DNA of 20,487 nt from positions 1 through 20,487 of IMG/VR virus record IMGVR_UViG_3300011114_000047. One strand, given 5' to 3'. The notes under the pieces were generated by a model. The model ran no database searches. It was not told where the DNA came from and was given only the letters and a program-made list of their open reading frames with translations. How positions within the stretch are numbered: the stretch's first letter is position 1; each line of letters opens with the position of its first letter. A program made the position numbers and the translations under genes. Positions 1-7,207 of this stretch are shown here, in pieces. The DNA comes from a virus.

Positions 1-940
1 CACCGGCCCCGCCACCCGCACCAGCATTACCTCCAGTGGATGCACCGCCGCCGCCACCACCACCAGCAACCACCAAGTATTCAACAGACACGCCGCCCGT
101 CAAAGAACCACTTGATGTGAACGTGTGAATGGTGTTTCCACCGCTTGATGTGACTGTGCCGCCGCTGAATTTTTGTGCGCCAGCGTAAGAGATGATGACT
201 ACACCTGAGCCGCCAGCGCCTCCGTTTCCGTTTCCCGAACCGCCGCCGCCACCGCCTAAATTTGCAGTTCCGTTTGAGCCAGCAGCAGCACTATTACTAC
301 CATTACCGCCGCCGCCAGAGCCGCCAGTTCCAGCCGTGTAGCTATTATTGCAACCGCCGCCGCCACCACCAGCATAGGTTACAGATGTGCCGCTAATGCT
401 GGAGACAGTACCCGCACCACCATTGCCGCCAACTTGAAAAGCAGCGTTTGCACCAACTGCGGAAGCGCCGCCGCCGCCACCACCTGCTGTGTAAGTTACG
501 GCATCGGTTAATCCAGCACCGCCAGCAAAGCCTTGGCCTGAAGTACCAGCACCACCAGCATTGCCGGAAAGTCCACCAACGCCGCCGCCACCAGAACCGC
601 CAGTGTTACCAACACCAGTGACACCTCCCGATGCGCCGCCACCGCCGCCAGTTGATGTGGCGGTATTGAATACGGAATTTGAACCATTTGAGCCATTTGC
701 AGATGAAGATGTAGAACCTGCGCCCCCAGCGCCAACGGTTACCGTATAAGTAAGCGTAGGGTTAAGAGAACTTGTCCCAGTAAGCAAACCACCAGCACCA
801 CCTGCCCCTGAAGCATTACCTTGACCACCTCCACCACCCCCGCCAGAAACGACTAAGTAACTAACACTGACAGGCGCTGCACCACCTGTCCACCCGAAGG
901 CGGCAAGAGCGGCTGCACCAATTTTTGATAAACGAGGCAT
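1..940 (-). CDS. Glycine-rich tail adhesin/fibre protein, partial (C-terminus beyond window)
   Basis: The frame is open from an ATG at 938-940 to the left edge, about 313 codons, so the C-terminus is missing. A ribosome site (GAGG, 7 bases before the ATG) follows directly after the stop of the upstream fibre gene. After a short N-terminus (MPRLSKIGAAALAAFGW) the protein is dominated by runs of 5-8 glycines with Ser, Asn, Ala and Thr. At least two modules are visible. Each opens with a hydrophobic strand, SYLVVSGGGG near residue 31 and EYLVVAGGGG near residue 295. The first closes with GVVIISYAGAQKFSGG and a Thr/Ser-rich linker. Such polyglycine modules occur in phage tail adhesins (for example the gp38 type of S16-like phages) and in many environmental phage fibres. 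As the last gene seen of the tail unit it probably sits at the distal fibre and binds the host surface. Function is inferred from composition and position. Confidence 0.8.
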   Translation of the reverse strand, partial: MPRLSKIGAAALAAFGWTGGAAPVSVSYLVVSGGGGGGGQGNASGAGGAGGLLTGTSSLNPTLTYTVTVGAGGAGSTSSSANGSNGSNSVFNTATSTGGGGGASGGVTGVGNTGGSGGGGVGGLSGNAGGAGTSGQGFAGGAGLTDAVTYTAGGGGGGASAVGANAAFQVGGNGGAGTVSSISGTSVTYAGGGGGGCNNSYTAGTGGSGGGGNGSNSAAAGSNGTANLGGGGGGSGNGNGGAGGSGVVIISYAGAQKFSGGTVTSSGGNTIHTFTSSGSLTGGVSVEYLVVAGGGGGGGASTGGNAGAGGGAG

Positions 941-949
941 CTTTTATCC

Positions 950-2140
950 TCAAGCAAATTTTGTTTGCGATGCCAAGATTGTGAAAGCGGCACTGCCTGT
1001 TTTGATAATCACGTAGGTGTAGCCATCAACAGAGCTTGCGTTGCCGCTTGTCGGGGCTGTGCCGCCCTGCCATTTCGGAGTCACAGAGTTGCCGTCAACG
1101 GTCACTGCTGAGTTGTAGTACGCCGTAGCGCCTTGCGTTGACAAGAATGTCAGCGACAAAGATTCGCCTGTGTTCATCAGAGTGTTTAGGGATATGCCGC
1201 TTGTGCCTCTAAAGTTCAGCGTGAAGTTACCCGTTGCATTGGTCGTGTAGTACAGAACCGCTTGAGTTGATGCGTCAAAGTTAATCGTGCCAGTAGAGGC
1301 AGTTGCAGAAACAGTGATGGTTTCACGAATGGTTGTGGCAAGCTGGTTGGTAATGGCGGGGCTGGTAAGAGTCTTATTGGTAAAAGTCTCTGTACCCGCA
1401 AGCGTTGCTAAAGTTCCCGTAGTGGGGAATGTGACGTTTGTTGTGCTTGTCAGCGTCCGTGTGTACGCAAAGTTGCCAGAACCAGTGACAGTCATTGCCG
1501 CATTGTTTGCTACGCCAGTACCGCCGTTTGCCGCCCCTAGGGTTCCCGTTACCCCAGTGGTCAATGGCAAACCTGTGACGTTGGTCATTACACCTGATGT
1601 GGGAGTACCAAGCAAAGGCGTAACCAAAGTTGGACTGGTAGCCAGTACATTACTTCCAGAACCTGTATTGGTGACACTGACTATGTTCTTACTTGCGTCG
1701 AGCGCCAGAGCCGTAGAAGCAGTTAGGCCGGACAAGGTTGCTGTGCTTGAAGCAGCCAAAGTGGTGAATGCCCCCGCAGCCGGGGTTGTTGCACCAATGG
1801 CTGGGGGAAAGGCCAACGTATCCGTTGTGACTGTCTTGCCCGCTGGGTAGGTGACGAATACATCTTTTGTGCCCGCTGAAAAACTTAACGCGGAAGGTTG
1901 TGTTGCGGAACTATTTGACAGCACCGTTGTTCGGGCTAAAGTTGTGCCCGAAGAGGTGTATGTACCAATCCCAACTTCCCACTCAGTACCTGTTTGGGCC
2001 ACAATAGCGTAGTAGGTGGTGTTGGCATTACCAACTGCCGCAAAAGACTGAAACCCAGTTGATGCGCCAAGAAGCGTCACTGTTCCAGTACCTGTCGTGG
2101 TAGTAGTTTCTTTTATCCGGTCTGCAACGACGAGCGCCAT
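950..2140 (-). CDS. Tail fibre protein
   Basis: 396 residues, ATG start preceded by AAGGA at 5-base spacing. The N-terminus (MALVVADRIKETTTTTGTG) is of a type I recognise from many environmental phage fibre proteins and probably attaches to the virion. The rest is rich in Thr, Ser, Gly, Ala and Asn with short alternating strands, typical of trimeric beta-fibres. Around residues 200-265 there are linker-like phrases such as GAANGGTGVANN and FPTTGTLATLAGTETFTNKTL, which recur in fibre stalks. The C-terminal third (YYTTNATGNFTLNFRG and onward) looks like a compact beta domain. It is followed 9 bases later by the glycine-rich adhesin gene, so the two probably form one fibre or adjacent fibre parts. 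No enzymatic motif is visible. Confidence 0.8.
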   Translation of the reverse strand: MALVVADRIKETTTTTGTGTVTLLGASTGFQSFAAVGNANTTYYAIVAQTGTEWEVGIGTYTSSGTTLARTTVLSNSSATQPSALSFSAGTKDVFVTYPAGKTVTTDTLAFPPAIGATTPAAGAFTTLAASSTATLSGLTASTALALDASKNIVSVTNTGSGSNVLATSPTLVTPLLGTPTSGVMTNVTGLPLTTGVTGTLGAANGGTGVANNAAMTVTGSGNFAYTRTLTSTTNVTFPTTGTLATLAGTETFTNKTLTSPAITNQLATTIRETITVSATASTGTINFDASTQAVLYYTTNATGNFTLNFRGTSGISLNTLMNTGESLSLTFLSTQGATAYYNSAVTVDGNSVTPKWQGGTAPTSGNASSVDGYTYVIIKTGSAAFTILASQTKFA

Positions 2141-2158
2141 ATATATCCTTAGTCTGTC

Positions 2159-2668
2159 TTAAGTGCTTACCAACGTCCAGCTAGAAGATTGAGCGTCGTT
2201 AACATTTTGCCAGTTTGCGGTCTGACTGTCATCTACCAAAATCCAATAAACGGGAATCACAGTTCCAACTGCACCCGAGGCTTGAACTCCAGACAACGCA
2301 AAAGACTTTGAAAATCCAACCGACCCAACGCCTCCACTTGCCAAATTCCCGGTTATCTCTGCTCCTCTAACAAATGCGACTGTACCTACAAGCCCTGAAG
2401 CTACCACTCCCGTAAGAGCATTCGAAATAGCAGGGGCTACTGTGCCAACCGACCCTATAGCCACATCGCCAGTCGTTACATCCGACTCGTTGTAGATCAT
2501 CGTCCCAACAAGACCGGAAGCCGCTACACCTGATAGATCAAGGGACGTATCTCCGCGAGAAACAGTACCAACACTTCCAGACGCGGACACGCCCGTAAGG
2601 GCGACAGCAGTTACGCTTTCACCAAGAGCCGAAAACGGGGCTTGTGAAAATGCGGATATACCAAACAT
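2159..2668 (-). CDS. Repeat-containing virion/tail protein
   Basis: 169 residues. The protein is built from six copies of a roughly 20-residue unit with core L-[TS]-G-V-x-A-S-G-x-V-G-T-V, beginning near residues 24, 45, 65, 85, 105 and 125. Copies 3 and 5 are the most diverged. The C-terminal tail switches to an 11-residue period, W-x2-V-x3-Q-x3, with tryptophans at 142, 153 and 164. The predicted character is all beta, low charge, no signal peptide and no catalytic motif. It lies between the paralogous beta proteins and the tail fibre, which suggests a fibre-associated or baseplate-like structural role. The ATG at 2666-2668 has no strong Shine-Dalgarno site, so translation may depend on the upstream gene. 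Function is not established. Confidence 0.75.
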   Translation of the reverse strand: MFGISAFSQAPFSALGESVTAVALTGVSASGSVGTVSRGDTSLDLSGVAASGLVGTMIYNESDVTTGDVAIGSVGTVAPAISNALTGVVASGLVGTVAFVRGAEITGNLASGGVGSVGFSKSFALSGVQASGAVGTVIPVYWILVDDSQTANWQNVNDAQSSSWTLVST

Positions 2669-2693
2669 GGTCTACGGCTTGCGCCGCCCCCGC

Positions 2694-3185
2694 TTAGGTT
2701 GTTGCCAAGCGAATTAACGCCGCTGCGGTTGTATTTGCAGGCATTGTCAGTAAAAACGTACCCGCCGTAATGGTCTGTGAACCAAACGTATGGACACTGA
2801 TGGCCTTGTTGCTCTGGGTCGAGTTATACAACAACACGGTATCAAACGCCGTAGACAGTGTTACGGTGGTATAGGTGAGTGAAGCTGAAGGAGTCCAGTA
2901 ACCCACACCAGCAGTAGCGGAACTGTTGGTAGAGGTAGGAGCCGTGGCATTCGTTACCGTTACGCCACCAGCACTGTAGCCTGTACCTGAAACTTCACCT
3001 GTTACCGTGTACACAGTGGTAGCGGCATTGATTGTTGCCGATGCCAAGTACAGTGCTGCTTTAAGCGTGTCTGTGGTGGGAGCGGTCAAACTTCCACGAC
3101 TAACAATAGTTGATGCACCAAGCTGGTGTTGGCCTAACATCAGTTCACCAAGGAACGATGTACACATTGATTGGGTATTTGCCAC
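2694..3185 (-). CDS. Virion structural protein, paralogue of the 3399-3845 product
   Basis: 163 residues, GTG start at 3183-3185 behind AAAGGA. It is rich in Thr, Ser and Ala with a beta pattern. It aligns by eye with the product of 3399-3845: both have an N-terminal S-F-x-x-E-L segment, then T-x-K-x-A-L-Y-x-A, then TTVYT-x3-EV-x-GTGY-x-AGG, then an LLYNSTQ or LIYNSTQ strand followed by K-[AS]-[IV]-x-V-x2-FG, and a C-terminal A-x-IR. This shows an ancient duplication. The type is common in environmental phages near tail genes. I cannot assign it to a specific part of the virion. Confidence 0.7.
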   Translation of the reverse strand: MANTQSMCTSFLGELMLGQHQLGASTIVSRGSLTAPTTDTLKAALYLASATINAATTVYTVTGEVSGTGYSAGGVTVTNATAPTSTNSSATAGVGYWTPSASLTYTTVTLSTAFDTVLLYNSTQSNKAISVHTFGSQTITAGTFLLTMPANTTAAALIRLATT

Positions 3186-3195
3186 GGTTTATCCT

Positions 3196-3390
3196 TTAAG
3201 CAAAAGAAGCGGTTTCAGCGCCAGCAAAAATAGGCGCTTTTTTTAAGGTCACATGTGCAGAGCGATGGACAAGTTCTTGACCAAACCAATACTCAACCCA
3301 AGTAGTCAACTCGTTTTCATTATCCACGGTTCCTTCTCGCTTTTCAAGCAGAGAGTCGTCCATATCGCCTTTGGTAGTAGTTACAAGCAT
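3196..3390 (-). CDS. Small conserved phage protein of unknown function
   Basis: 64 residues, acidic in the first half (MLVTTTKGDMDDSLLEKREG) with a central WVEYWFGQELVHRSAHV segment and a basic patch (LKKAP). The ATG is preceded by GGGG at 5-base spacing. It lies tightly between the two paralogous beta proteins (5 to 10 bases on each side), which supports it as a real gene. I recall similar short proteins from other environmental phages in the same place but know of no function. It is too small for a structural shell protein and may be a chaperone or connector for its neighbours; that is speculation. Confidence 0.65.
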   Translation of the reverse strand: MLVTTTKGDMDDSLLEKREGTVDNENELTTWVEYWFGQELVHRSAHVTLKKAPIFAGAETASFA

Positions 3391-3398
3391 ATTGGCCC

Positions 3399-3845
3399 CT
3401 ATGAAATTCGTACGATTGCGCTAGAAGCGTTGGCAGTTGGAAACACGATCTCAAAAGTAGTGTTGGTCACAGTTTTATCCGCGCCAAAATCCAGCACCGC
3501 TACCGACTTGTCGCCCTGCGTACTGTTGTAGATCAGAGCGCCGCGAGCCGTAAACGACGAGCTAGCCCAAGACGAATTAGTAAAGCTAACATAGGTAGTG
3601 GGCACGTTCAGGTTATTATCCCCCGAGGTCGGGCTTGTGGAGATGACAAGTGTGTTGCCCCCCGCTGTGTAGCCCGTGCCAACCACCTCATTGCTTGTTG
3701 TATATACAGTCGTGCCCGGGCCAATATTTGAGTCCGCCGTGTATAGGGCAATCTTGAATGTGTTGGGCGAGGTTGGGCCAAAGTTGTGAACCGCCTGAAG
3801 CAGTTCCACCTTGAAGCTGGTCGTGGATGTCTGGGCTATGGTCAT
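3399..3845 (-). CDS. Virion structural protein, paralogue of the 2694-3185 product
   Basis: 148 residues. Its ATG overlaps the stop of the upstream adaptor gene by 4 bases (ATGA), implying coupled translation. Recognisable segments are SFKVELLQAVHNF near the N-terminus, KIALYTAD, TTVYTTSNEVVGTGYTAGG, ARGALIYNSTQGDKSVAVLDFG and a C-terminal beta strand ending SSAIVRIS. I recognise this as a very common environmental phage family without known function, usually near head-tail adaptors and fibres. It shares most landmarks with the product of 2694-3185. It is probably part of the tail or its fibre attachment. Confidence 0.75.
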   Translation of the reverse strand: MTIAQTSTTSFKVELLQAVHNFGPTSPNTFKIALYTADSNIGPGTTVYTTSNEVVGTGYTAGGNTLVISTSPTSGDNNLNVPTTYVSFTNSSWASSSFTARGALIYNSTQGDKSVAVLDFGADKTVTNTTFEIVFPTANASSAIVRIS

Positions 3846-4567
3846 GTGTTAACCCGCAGTTTGGTCTGCCCATCACGGTACGCATCCCCGCGCTCAAGCC
3901 CATCTCCGAGACGTTTAGCCAACGCAACTGCTTCGGCGTACTTGGCGTTGTACAGCGCAACAAGATCGGCTTCACTCTTCATGTACGTCATCGCCTCGAC
4001 CAAGCTACCATACAGCAAGACCGTATCAAAGTTGTCGCCCAGCCATGTTTGCCCGCTGGAGGCGACTGTGATCGACTCAGGGTAGTAGTAATAGTGCAAC
4101 TCTACGTAGTACGCCGCATCAGGCGTTGGGCCAAGGATGAGTGATAGCTCGTTTGTAATTGCCGAACTGACGATGGTTGGCCCAAACAAAGCGTAATATT
4201 TTGGCACGCCCGTGGAGTTTGGAGTTGGGTACGCCTGACGAATAAAGTTAGCATCTTTGTTGAGCAAATATTCGTACGTACCAGTGTCTAAATTTGCCCC
4301 GGTAACACCTGTCACTAAAGCCAGCGAATACACGGCTAAAAAGTCGTTTGGCAAAGATACATACTTGTTGTTTGCTGTTATTGCCGAGTACTGATTTTTG
4401 CGGATTGCAGGAAACTGCACCGAGTTGTAGATGCGCTGCTCCGCCTGCGTGATAAGCAAGTTGATCTGCGTTGTGCTGGACACGGTAGACCCGTTCGCCA
4501 GATACGTAGTTGGGAACTGGTTTTCGGTGTAGCTCTGTATAGCTGCTACAAGTTCGGTGTAAGTCAA
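3842..4567 (-). CDS. Head-tail adaptor (SU10 adaptor-like)
   Basis: 241 residues. The start is a TTG at 4565-4567, chosen because AGGG lies 7 bases upstream and the resulting N-terminus MTYTELVAAIQSYTEN matches the family as I remember it. Landmarks are the QINLLITQAEQRIYNSVQFP helix (about residues 33-54), LPNDFLAVYSLAL, YEYLLNKDANFIRQAYP, PKYYALFGP, LILGPTPDAAYYVELHYYY, WLGDNFDTVLLYGSLVEA and the C-terminal KRLGDGLERGDAYRDGQ. These fit the helical adaptor that docks under the portal and links it to the tail, as in SU10-type podoviruses. Together with the gp4-like gene at 5421-6122 it gives this phage two candidate connector proteins. Confidence 0.78.
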   Translation of the reverse strand: MTYTELVAAIQSYTENQFPTTYLANGSTVSSTTQINLLITQAEQRIYNSVQFPAIRKNQYSAITANNKYVSLPNDFLAVYSLALVTGVTGANLDTGTYEYLLNKDANFIRQAYPTPNSTGVPKYYALFGPTIVSSAITNELSLILGPTPDAAYYVELHYYYYPESITVASSGQTWLGDNFDTVLLYGSLVEAMTYMKSEADLVALYNAKYAEAVALAKRLGDGLERGDAYRDGQTKLRVNT

Positions 4568-4580
4568 GGGTAAACCCTAG

Positions 4581-4829
4581 TTAAGCCATTGGGCCACGGG
4601 CGGTGATGCCCTTGATGGCTGCGCCATTTCCGCGAGTAATGGTACCAGCGGTCTTGGTCGTCTCGTTGCCAGCGGTCTTGCTCAGATTCCCAACGCTGAT
4701 GTCCAGCGTATCCGTCTTGCTCAAGTTTGGCATCTTGCCGGGGTTCTCTTCCACCGTCACAGATTTACCGGACATGGTGTGCGGCTTGGCGTATGCAGCG
4801 GCTTGAAGGTTGTTTACTTTGGTCGCCAT
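4581..4829 (-). CDS. Small basic virion-associated protein (unknown)
   Basis: 82 residues with ATG preceded by GAGG at 6-base spacing. It is rich in Lys, Thr, Gly and Asn. Two similar segments, MPNLSKTDTLDISVGNLSKT, suggest a short internal repeat around LSKT. The C-terminus RGNGAAIKGITARGPMA contains a motif (G-x2-x-KG-x-T-[AKR]-G) that recurs in three other small proteins of this cluster. There is no membrane segment and no cysteine. It lies only 2 bases from its upstream neighbour. Function is unknown; a DNA- or capsid-associated role is a guess from charge and context. Confidence 0.7.
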   Translation of the reverse strand: MATKVNNLQAAAYAKPHTMSGKSVTVEENPGKMPNLSKTDTLDISVGNLSKTAGNETTKTAGTITRGNGAAIKGITARGPMA

Positions 4830-4831
4830 AA

Positions 4832-5020
4832 TTAGCCTCGCTTTTGGTTTGCAACTTTAGCCAACCCACGGCCCATACTGAGCATGTCCGCATCGGTCTT
4901 GCCGCCAGAGCCGCCTTTACCGCCTTTTTGAACAGCCAGAGACGGGCCGCTATCACCGAGGTTGCGGCCTTTTGTTTTGCCTTTTGAGGCAATGCCGTTG
5001 GCTGCTGATTTGAATGCCAT
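4832..5020 (-). CDS. Small Lys/Gly-rich virion-associated protein (unknown)
   Basis: 62 residues with a strong ribosome site, AAGGAG 7 bases before the ATG. The sequence is Lys/Gly rich. NGIASKGKTKG at residues 8-18 carries the motif shared with three other small proteins of the cluster, followed by a flexible KGGKGGSGGK stretch and a short helix-like C-terminus (MLSMGRGLAKVAN). No cysteines or membrane segments are seen. The protein appears largely disordered. Tight packing between neighbours and the good ribosome site support it being expressed. Confidence 0.7.
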   Translation of the reverse strand: MAFKSAANGIASKGKTKGRNLGDSGPSLAVQKGGKGGSGGKTDADMLSMGRGLAKVANQKRG

Positions 5021-5030
5021 GATCGACTCC

Positions 5031-5420
5031 TTATGTCGTTTGAACCGTTACTGTACCAATTATCACGCCTAATGCCAATAGATTTGGCGTTAGAGCATCG
5101 TCAAAAAGCCTAGAGCCGCCAACTGGTGCCCAGCCCCACTGAATATTCCGACTGCCTTCGCCTTGGTAGCCGTTTGCCAAGAGTCCAGAAGCCACATAGC
5201 TTCGGTCTGGTCGCGGGCTACGCACGGCTTGCGGGTCGTCAATTGGGTACATACCCAACAGCAACTGCGGCTGGTCTGGGTCCCAGCATGTCGAGCAAAC
5301 CAAAATCTCGCGTATCTTTGTCTTGACAGTCTCTCGGCGCAAATGTGTCAACTTAAACCGAAAGCCACAACGATCACACTCGGCAATTGAGTTCTTACCA
5401 GAGGAAAACCGATTGCCCAC
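5031..5420 (-). CDS. Zinc-ribbon virion-associated protein
   Basis: 129 residues, GTG start immediately after the TAA of the upstream adaptor gene (TAAGTG). Cysteines at 15, 18, 42 and 45 in the pattern CDRC...CSTC form a likely zinc ribbon, and after it comes WDPDQPQLLLGMYPIDDPQA, a phrase I recognise from many phages at this position next to gp4-like adaptors. The C-terminal half is hydrophobic and beta-like, ending GVIIGTVTVQTT. The ribbon could bind DNA or a protein partner in the neck. No function has been established that I know of. Confidence 0.75.
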   Translation of the reverse strand: MGNRFSSGKNSIAECDRCGFRFKLTHLRRETVKTKIREILVCSTCWDPDQPQLLLGMYPIDDPQAVRSPRPDRSYVASGLLANGYQGEGSRNIQWGWAPVGGSRLFDDALTPNLLALGVIIGTVTVQTT

Positions 5421-6122
5421 TTACGTACCGCTTCCAATGAACATCTGGCGGGGTACGAACCGTACAGCGGCTTTCTCACGATCTTCGTCCGCAGCCAACT
5501 GCCAAGCCTCGTCATACTGCTGCTTGAGCACCATCAGGCGTTCCAGCCCTCCGGGCACCTTCATAGCCAAGTAGTACGCCAGCCCCGCCACCATGCAGGG
5601 GATAAAGCGGAATGGTACAGCCATCGTGTTCACGCCAGTGCCAGCGTCATCAATGCGTTTCATGCGCCAGTACACGAACGTGTACGTCTGGCTTGCATCG
5701 GGAACAGGCCACACGGTAATTTGGGGAGCGGGCTGAAGGCGTTGAATCCACACCTGAATAGGACGTGCTTGAGCCAGCTTGTTTGGAATCGTGGCGTAGG
5801 TAGAAACGCTGATGCGGGTAATGGTCAGGTCAGCTTGGGTGGCGGAGCTGCCTGCTCCCGTGCGAATAACGTGCTCAAGAAGGTCTACCGTGTCTGCGGG
5901 AAGGGTGTAGGTAGCTGTACCGGGAACCATCGCAATAGACCCCTGCTCAAACGTCCACATGTTGATGCCGCGATTGGCCCAATCCGCAAACAACAGGTTT
6001 AAAGACCGTCTGGCCGTCTTTAGGTCGTATCCGGTACGCATCTCAGACCCGACGCGCTCAAACGCCTCCTCGACCAGTTCTACGAGGTCTAGGTTGAATG
6101 TTGCTGTACCGGAGGTTGCCAT
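5421..6122 (-). CDS. Head-tail adaptor, P22 gp4-like (tail accessory factor)
   Basis: 233 residues. The start codon shares one base with the previous stop (TAATG). Landmarks are LVELVEEAFERVG (residues 12-24), the YDLKTARRSLNLLFADWANRG helix around 32-52, the beta phrase YTLPADTVDLLEHVIRTG around 72-89, YATIPNKLAQARPIQVW, VYWRMKRIDDAG and VPFRFIPCMVAGLAYYLA, and the C-terminal EDREKAAVRF. This resembles the gp4/neck adaptor family that binds the bottom of the portal ring after packaging and keeps DNA in the head. It matches the P22-like portal gene in the same unit. The assignment is from memory of the family. Confidence 0.78.
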   Translation of the reverse strand: MATSGTATFNLDLVELVEEAFERVGSEMRTGYDLKTARRSLNLLFADWANRGINMWTFEQGSIAMVPGTATYTLPADTVDLLEHVIRTGAGSSATQADLTITRISVSTYATIPNKLAQARPIQVWIQRLQPAPQITVWPVPDASQTYTFVYWRMKRIDDAGTGVNTMAVPFRFIPCMVAGLAYYLAMKVPGGLERLMVLKQQYDEAWQLAADEDREKAAVRFVPRQMFIGSGT

Positions 6123-6355
6123 TATCTAAAACCTGCTGTTTTCTTTGCGATGCGTTTGGGCTGGGCTACAAACTGCTTCCCGGCGGCTTTTCCTGCGCGC
6201 TTGGCTTTGGTCGTCGCAGCGTACTCAGCAGGACTGAGATTCTTGATTGCAGCTTCTGGCAGATATCGTTCACCAGTGACACTAGATTTTTTACCACTTT
6301 TCGTCCTCCATTTTTGGTCGCCCCAGTCCTTGAGGGATTTCTGCGGTGCCTTCAT
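6122..6355 (-). CDS. DUF5872-like small basic protein, C-terminal half
   Basis: 77 residues from ATG at 6353-6355. Key phrases are SLKDWGDQKWRTKSGKKS, TGERYLPEAAI, LSPAEYAATTKAKR and KQFVAQPKRIAKKT, which I associate with the C-terminal half of DUF5872-type proteins. The start lies one base after the stop of the gene at 6357-6632 (TGA C ATG), with no good ribosome site, so translation probably relies on reinitiation. An upstream in-frame ATG at 6401-6403 would give an N-terminal extension overlapping the previous gene; it is less likely. The protein is strongly basic and probably virion- or DNA-associated. Its partner half is the previous gene: see the finding on a split domain. Confidence 0.7.
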   Translation of the reverse strand: MKAPQKSLKDWGDQKWRTKSGKKSSVTGERYLPEAAIKNLSPAEYAATTKAKRAGKAAGKQFVAQPKRIAKKTAGFR

Positions 6356-6356
6356 G

Positions 6357-6632
6357 TCAGTCTCGATATCCGCCGCCTGCGGCTTTATATTTTTTGGCAA
6401 CAAGTTGCGCTTTTCTGGCTGACCACTGGCCTGCGCCCGTACCTTGCGTAGCTGCGGACTTCACTTGAGACAAGATACGTTTGCGTAAGTCAGGCTTGGT
6501 GTAGTTTCCCGCAGCGTTGACCTTGCCCCCCGCTTTGAACTGCGTAAAGGCTGTGTCGTCCTTACGGGCAACTTTCTTGCCCTTCGGCATTTTGCCGGGG
6601 GCAATATCACCCATGCCCCGGCTTGCCATCAT
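6357..6632 (-). CDS. DUF5872-like small basic protein, N-terminal half
   Basis: 91 residues, starting at an ATG that overlaps the upstream stop by 4 bases (ATGA). The N-terminus is Lys/Gly rich. Then come YTKPDLRKRILSQVKSAA and GAGQWSARKAQLVAKKYKAAGGGY, which match the N-terminal half of DUF5872-type proteins as I remember them. The protein ends at GGGYRD just where intact relatives would run on into the SLKDW segment, which here is encoded by the next gene in another frame. It is strongly basic, has no cysteines and no membrane segment. Biochemical function is unknown. Confidence 0.7.
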   Translation of the reverse strand: MMASRGMGDIAPGKMPKGKKVARKDDTAFTQFKAGGKVNAAGNYTKPDLRKRILSQVKSAATQGTGAGQWSARKAQLVAKKYKAAGGGYRD

Positions 6633-7204
6633 GCGCGTGTCCTTCCGCGCTGGGCAATCCCGTCAGCACGTTTAGAAGCGGAACCGCCACTAGACAGCTT
6701 CAAGACTGTGCCCTTGCCGCCTTTGTGCTCTTGCGCGTCATGCTGTTTAAACGCTTTTAGAATCATGGCCTTGTCTCGCACCTTATCCATTCCTACGGAA
6801 CCGCCAGAAGCCATTTTCTTGACCCTACCACCACGTTTCATGCTCATGTCGCTGACATCTTTATTTTCGTAGTTAATGTTGGTACCGGGCATAACTACTT
6901 CAGACAAAGTAGAAGTACGACGGGGTTTATAGCCGCTCATGAGCGATTCCATACTTGGCGCACCGGGGTCTATGCTGTCCGCAGCTATTTGAGCCGCTCT
7001 ATCGCGTGCTTCGCCCGCTGTTGGGTCAACTTCTTTGCGGCGCGTTAAACCACGTTCTTTGTTTAAAAAATCACGTAGGCTAAGACCAGAGTCTTCTAGT
7101 TCTTTTTTACTAACAATTCGTTGTTTAGCAGGCGCTGCTTTATCGGCAACAAACTTCATTGCCCTAGCGCGTGTAGCGTCATCAATGTTAGGATTTTGAG
7201 CCAT
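6629..7204 (-). CDS. Basic virion-associated protein (unknown)
   Basis: 191 residues, ATG start behind GGGAAG. The first half is charged and helical (residues 5-60, with VSKKELEDSGLSLRDFLNKE). A middle section around 75-120 contains MSGYKPRRTSTLSEVVMPGTN. The C-terminal third is Lys/Gly rich (MKRGGRVKKMASGGS) and ends RADGIAQRGRTRA, the motif shared with other small proteins of this cluster. It overlaps its downstream neighbour by 4 bases. No membrane segment is seen. Composition and context suggest association with packaged DNA or the inner capsid, but this is not demonstrated. Confidence 0.7.
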   Translation of the reverse strand: MAQNPNIDDATRARAMKFVADKAAPAKQRIVSKKELEDSGLSLRDFLNKERGLTRRKEVDPTAGEARDRAAQIAADSIDPGAPSMESLMSGYKPRRTSTLSEVVMPGTNINYENKDVSDMSMKRGGRVKKMASGGSVGMDKVRDKAMILKAFKQHDAQEHKGGKGTVLKLSSGGSASKRADGIAQRGRTRA

Positions 7205-7207
7205 GAT

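Noticed and set aside
1-600. Short GCC/ACC-rich repeats as a CRISPR or tandem-repeat array
   Set aside because: They are codons for polyglycine on the minus strand, without regular repeat-spacer structure.
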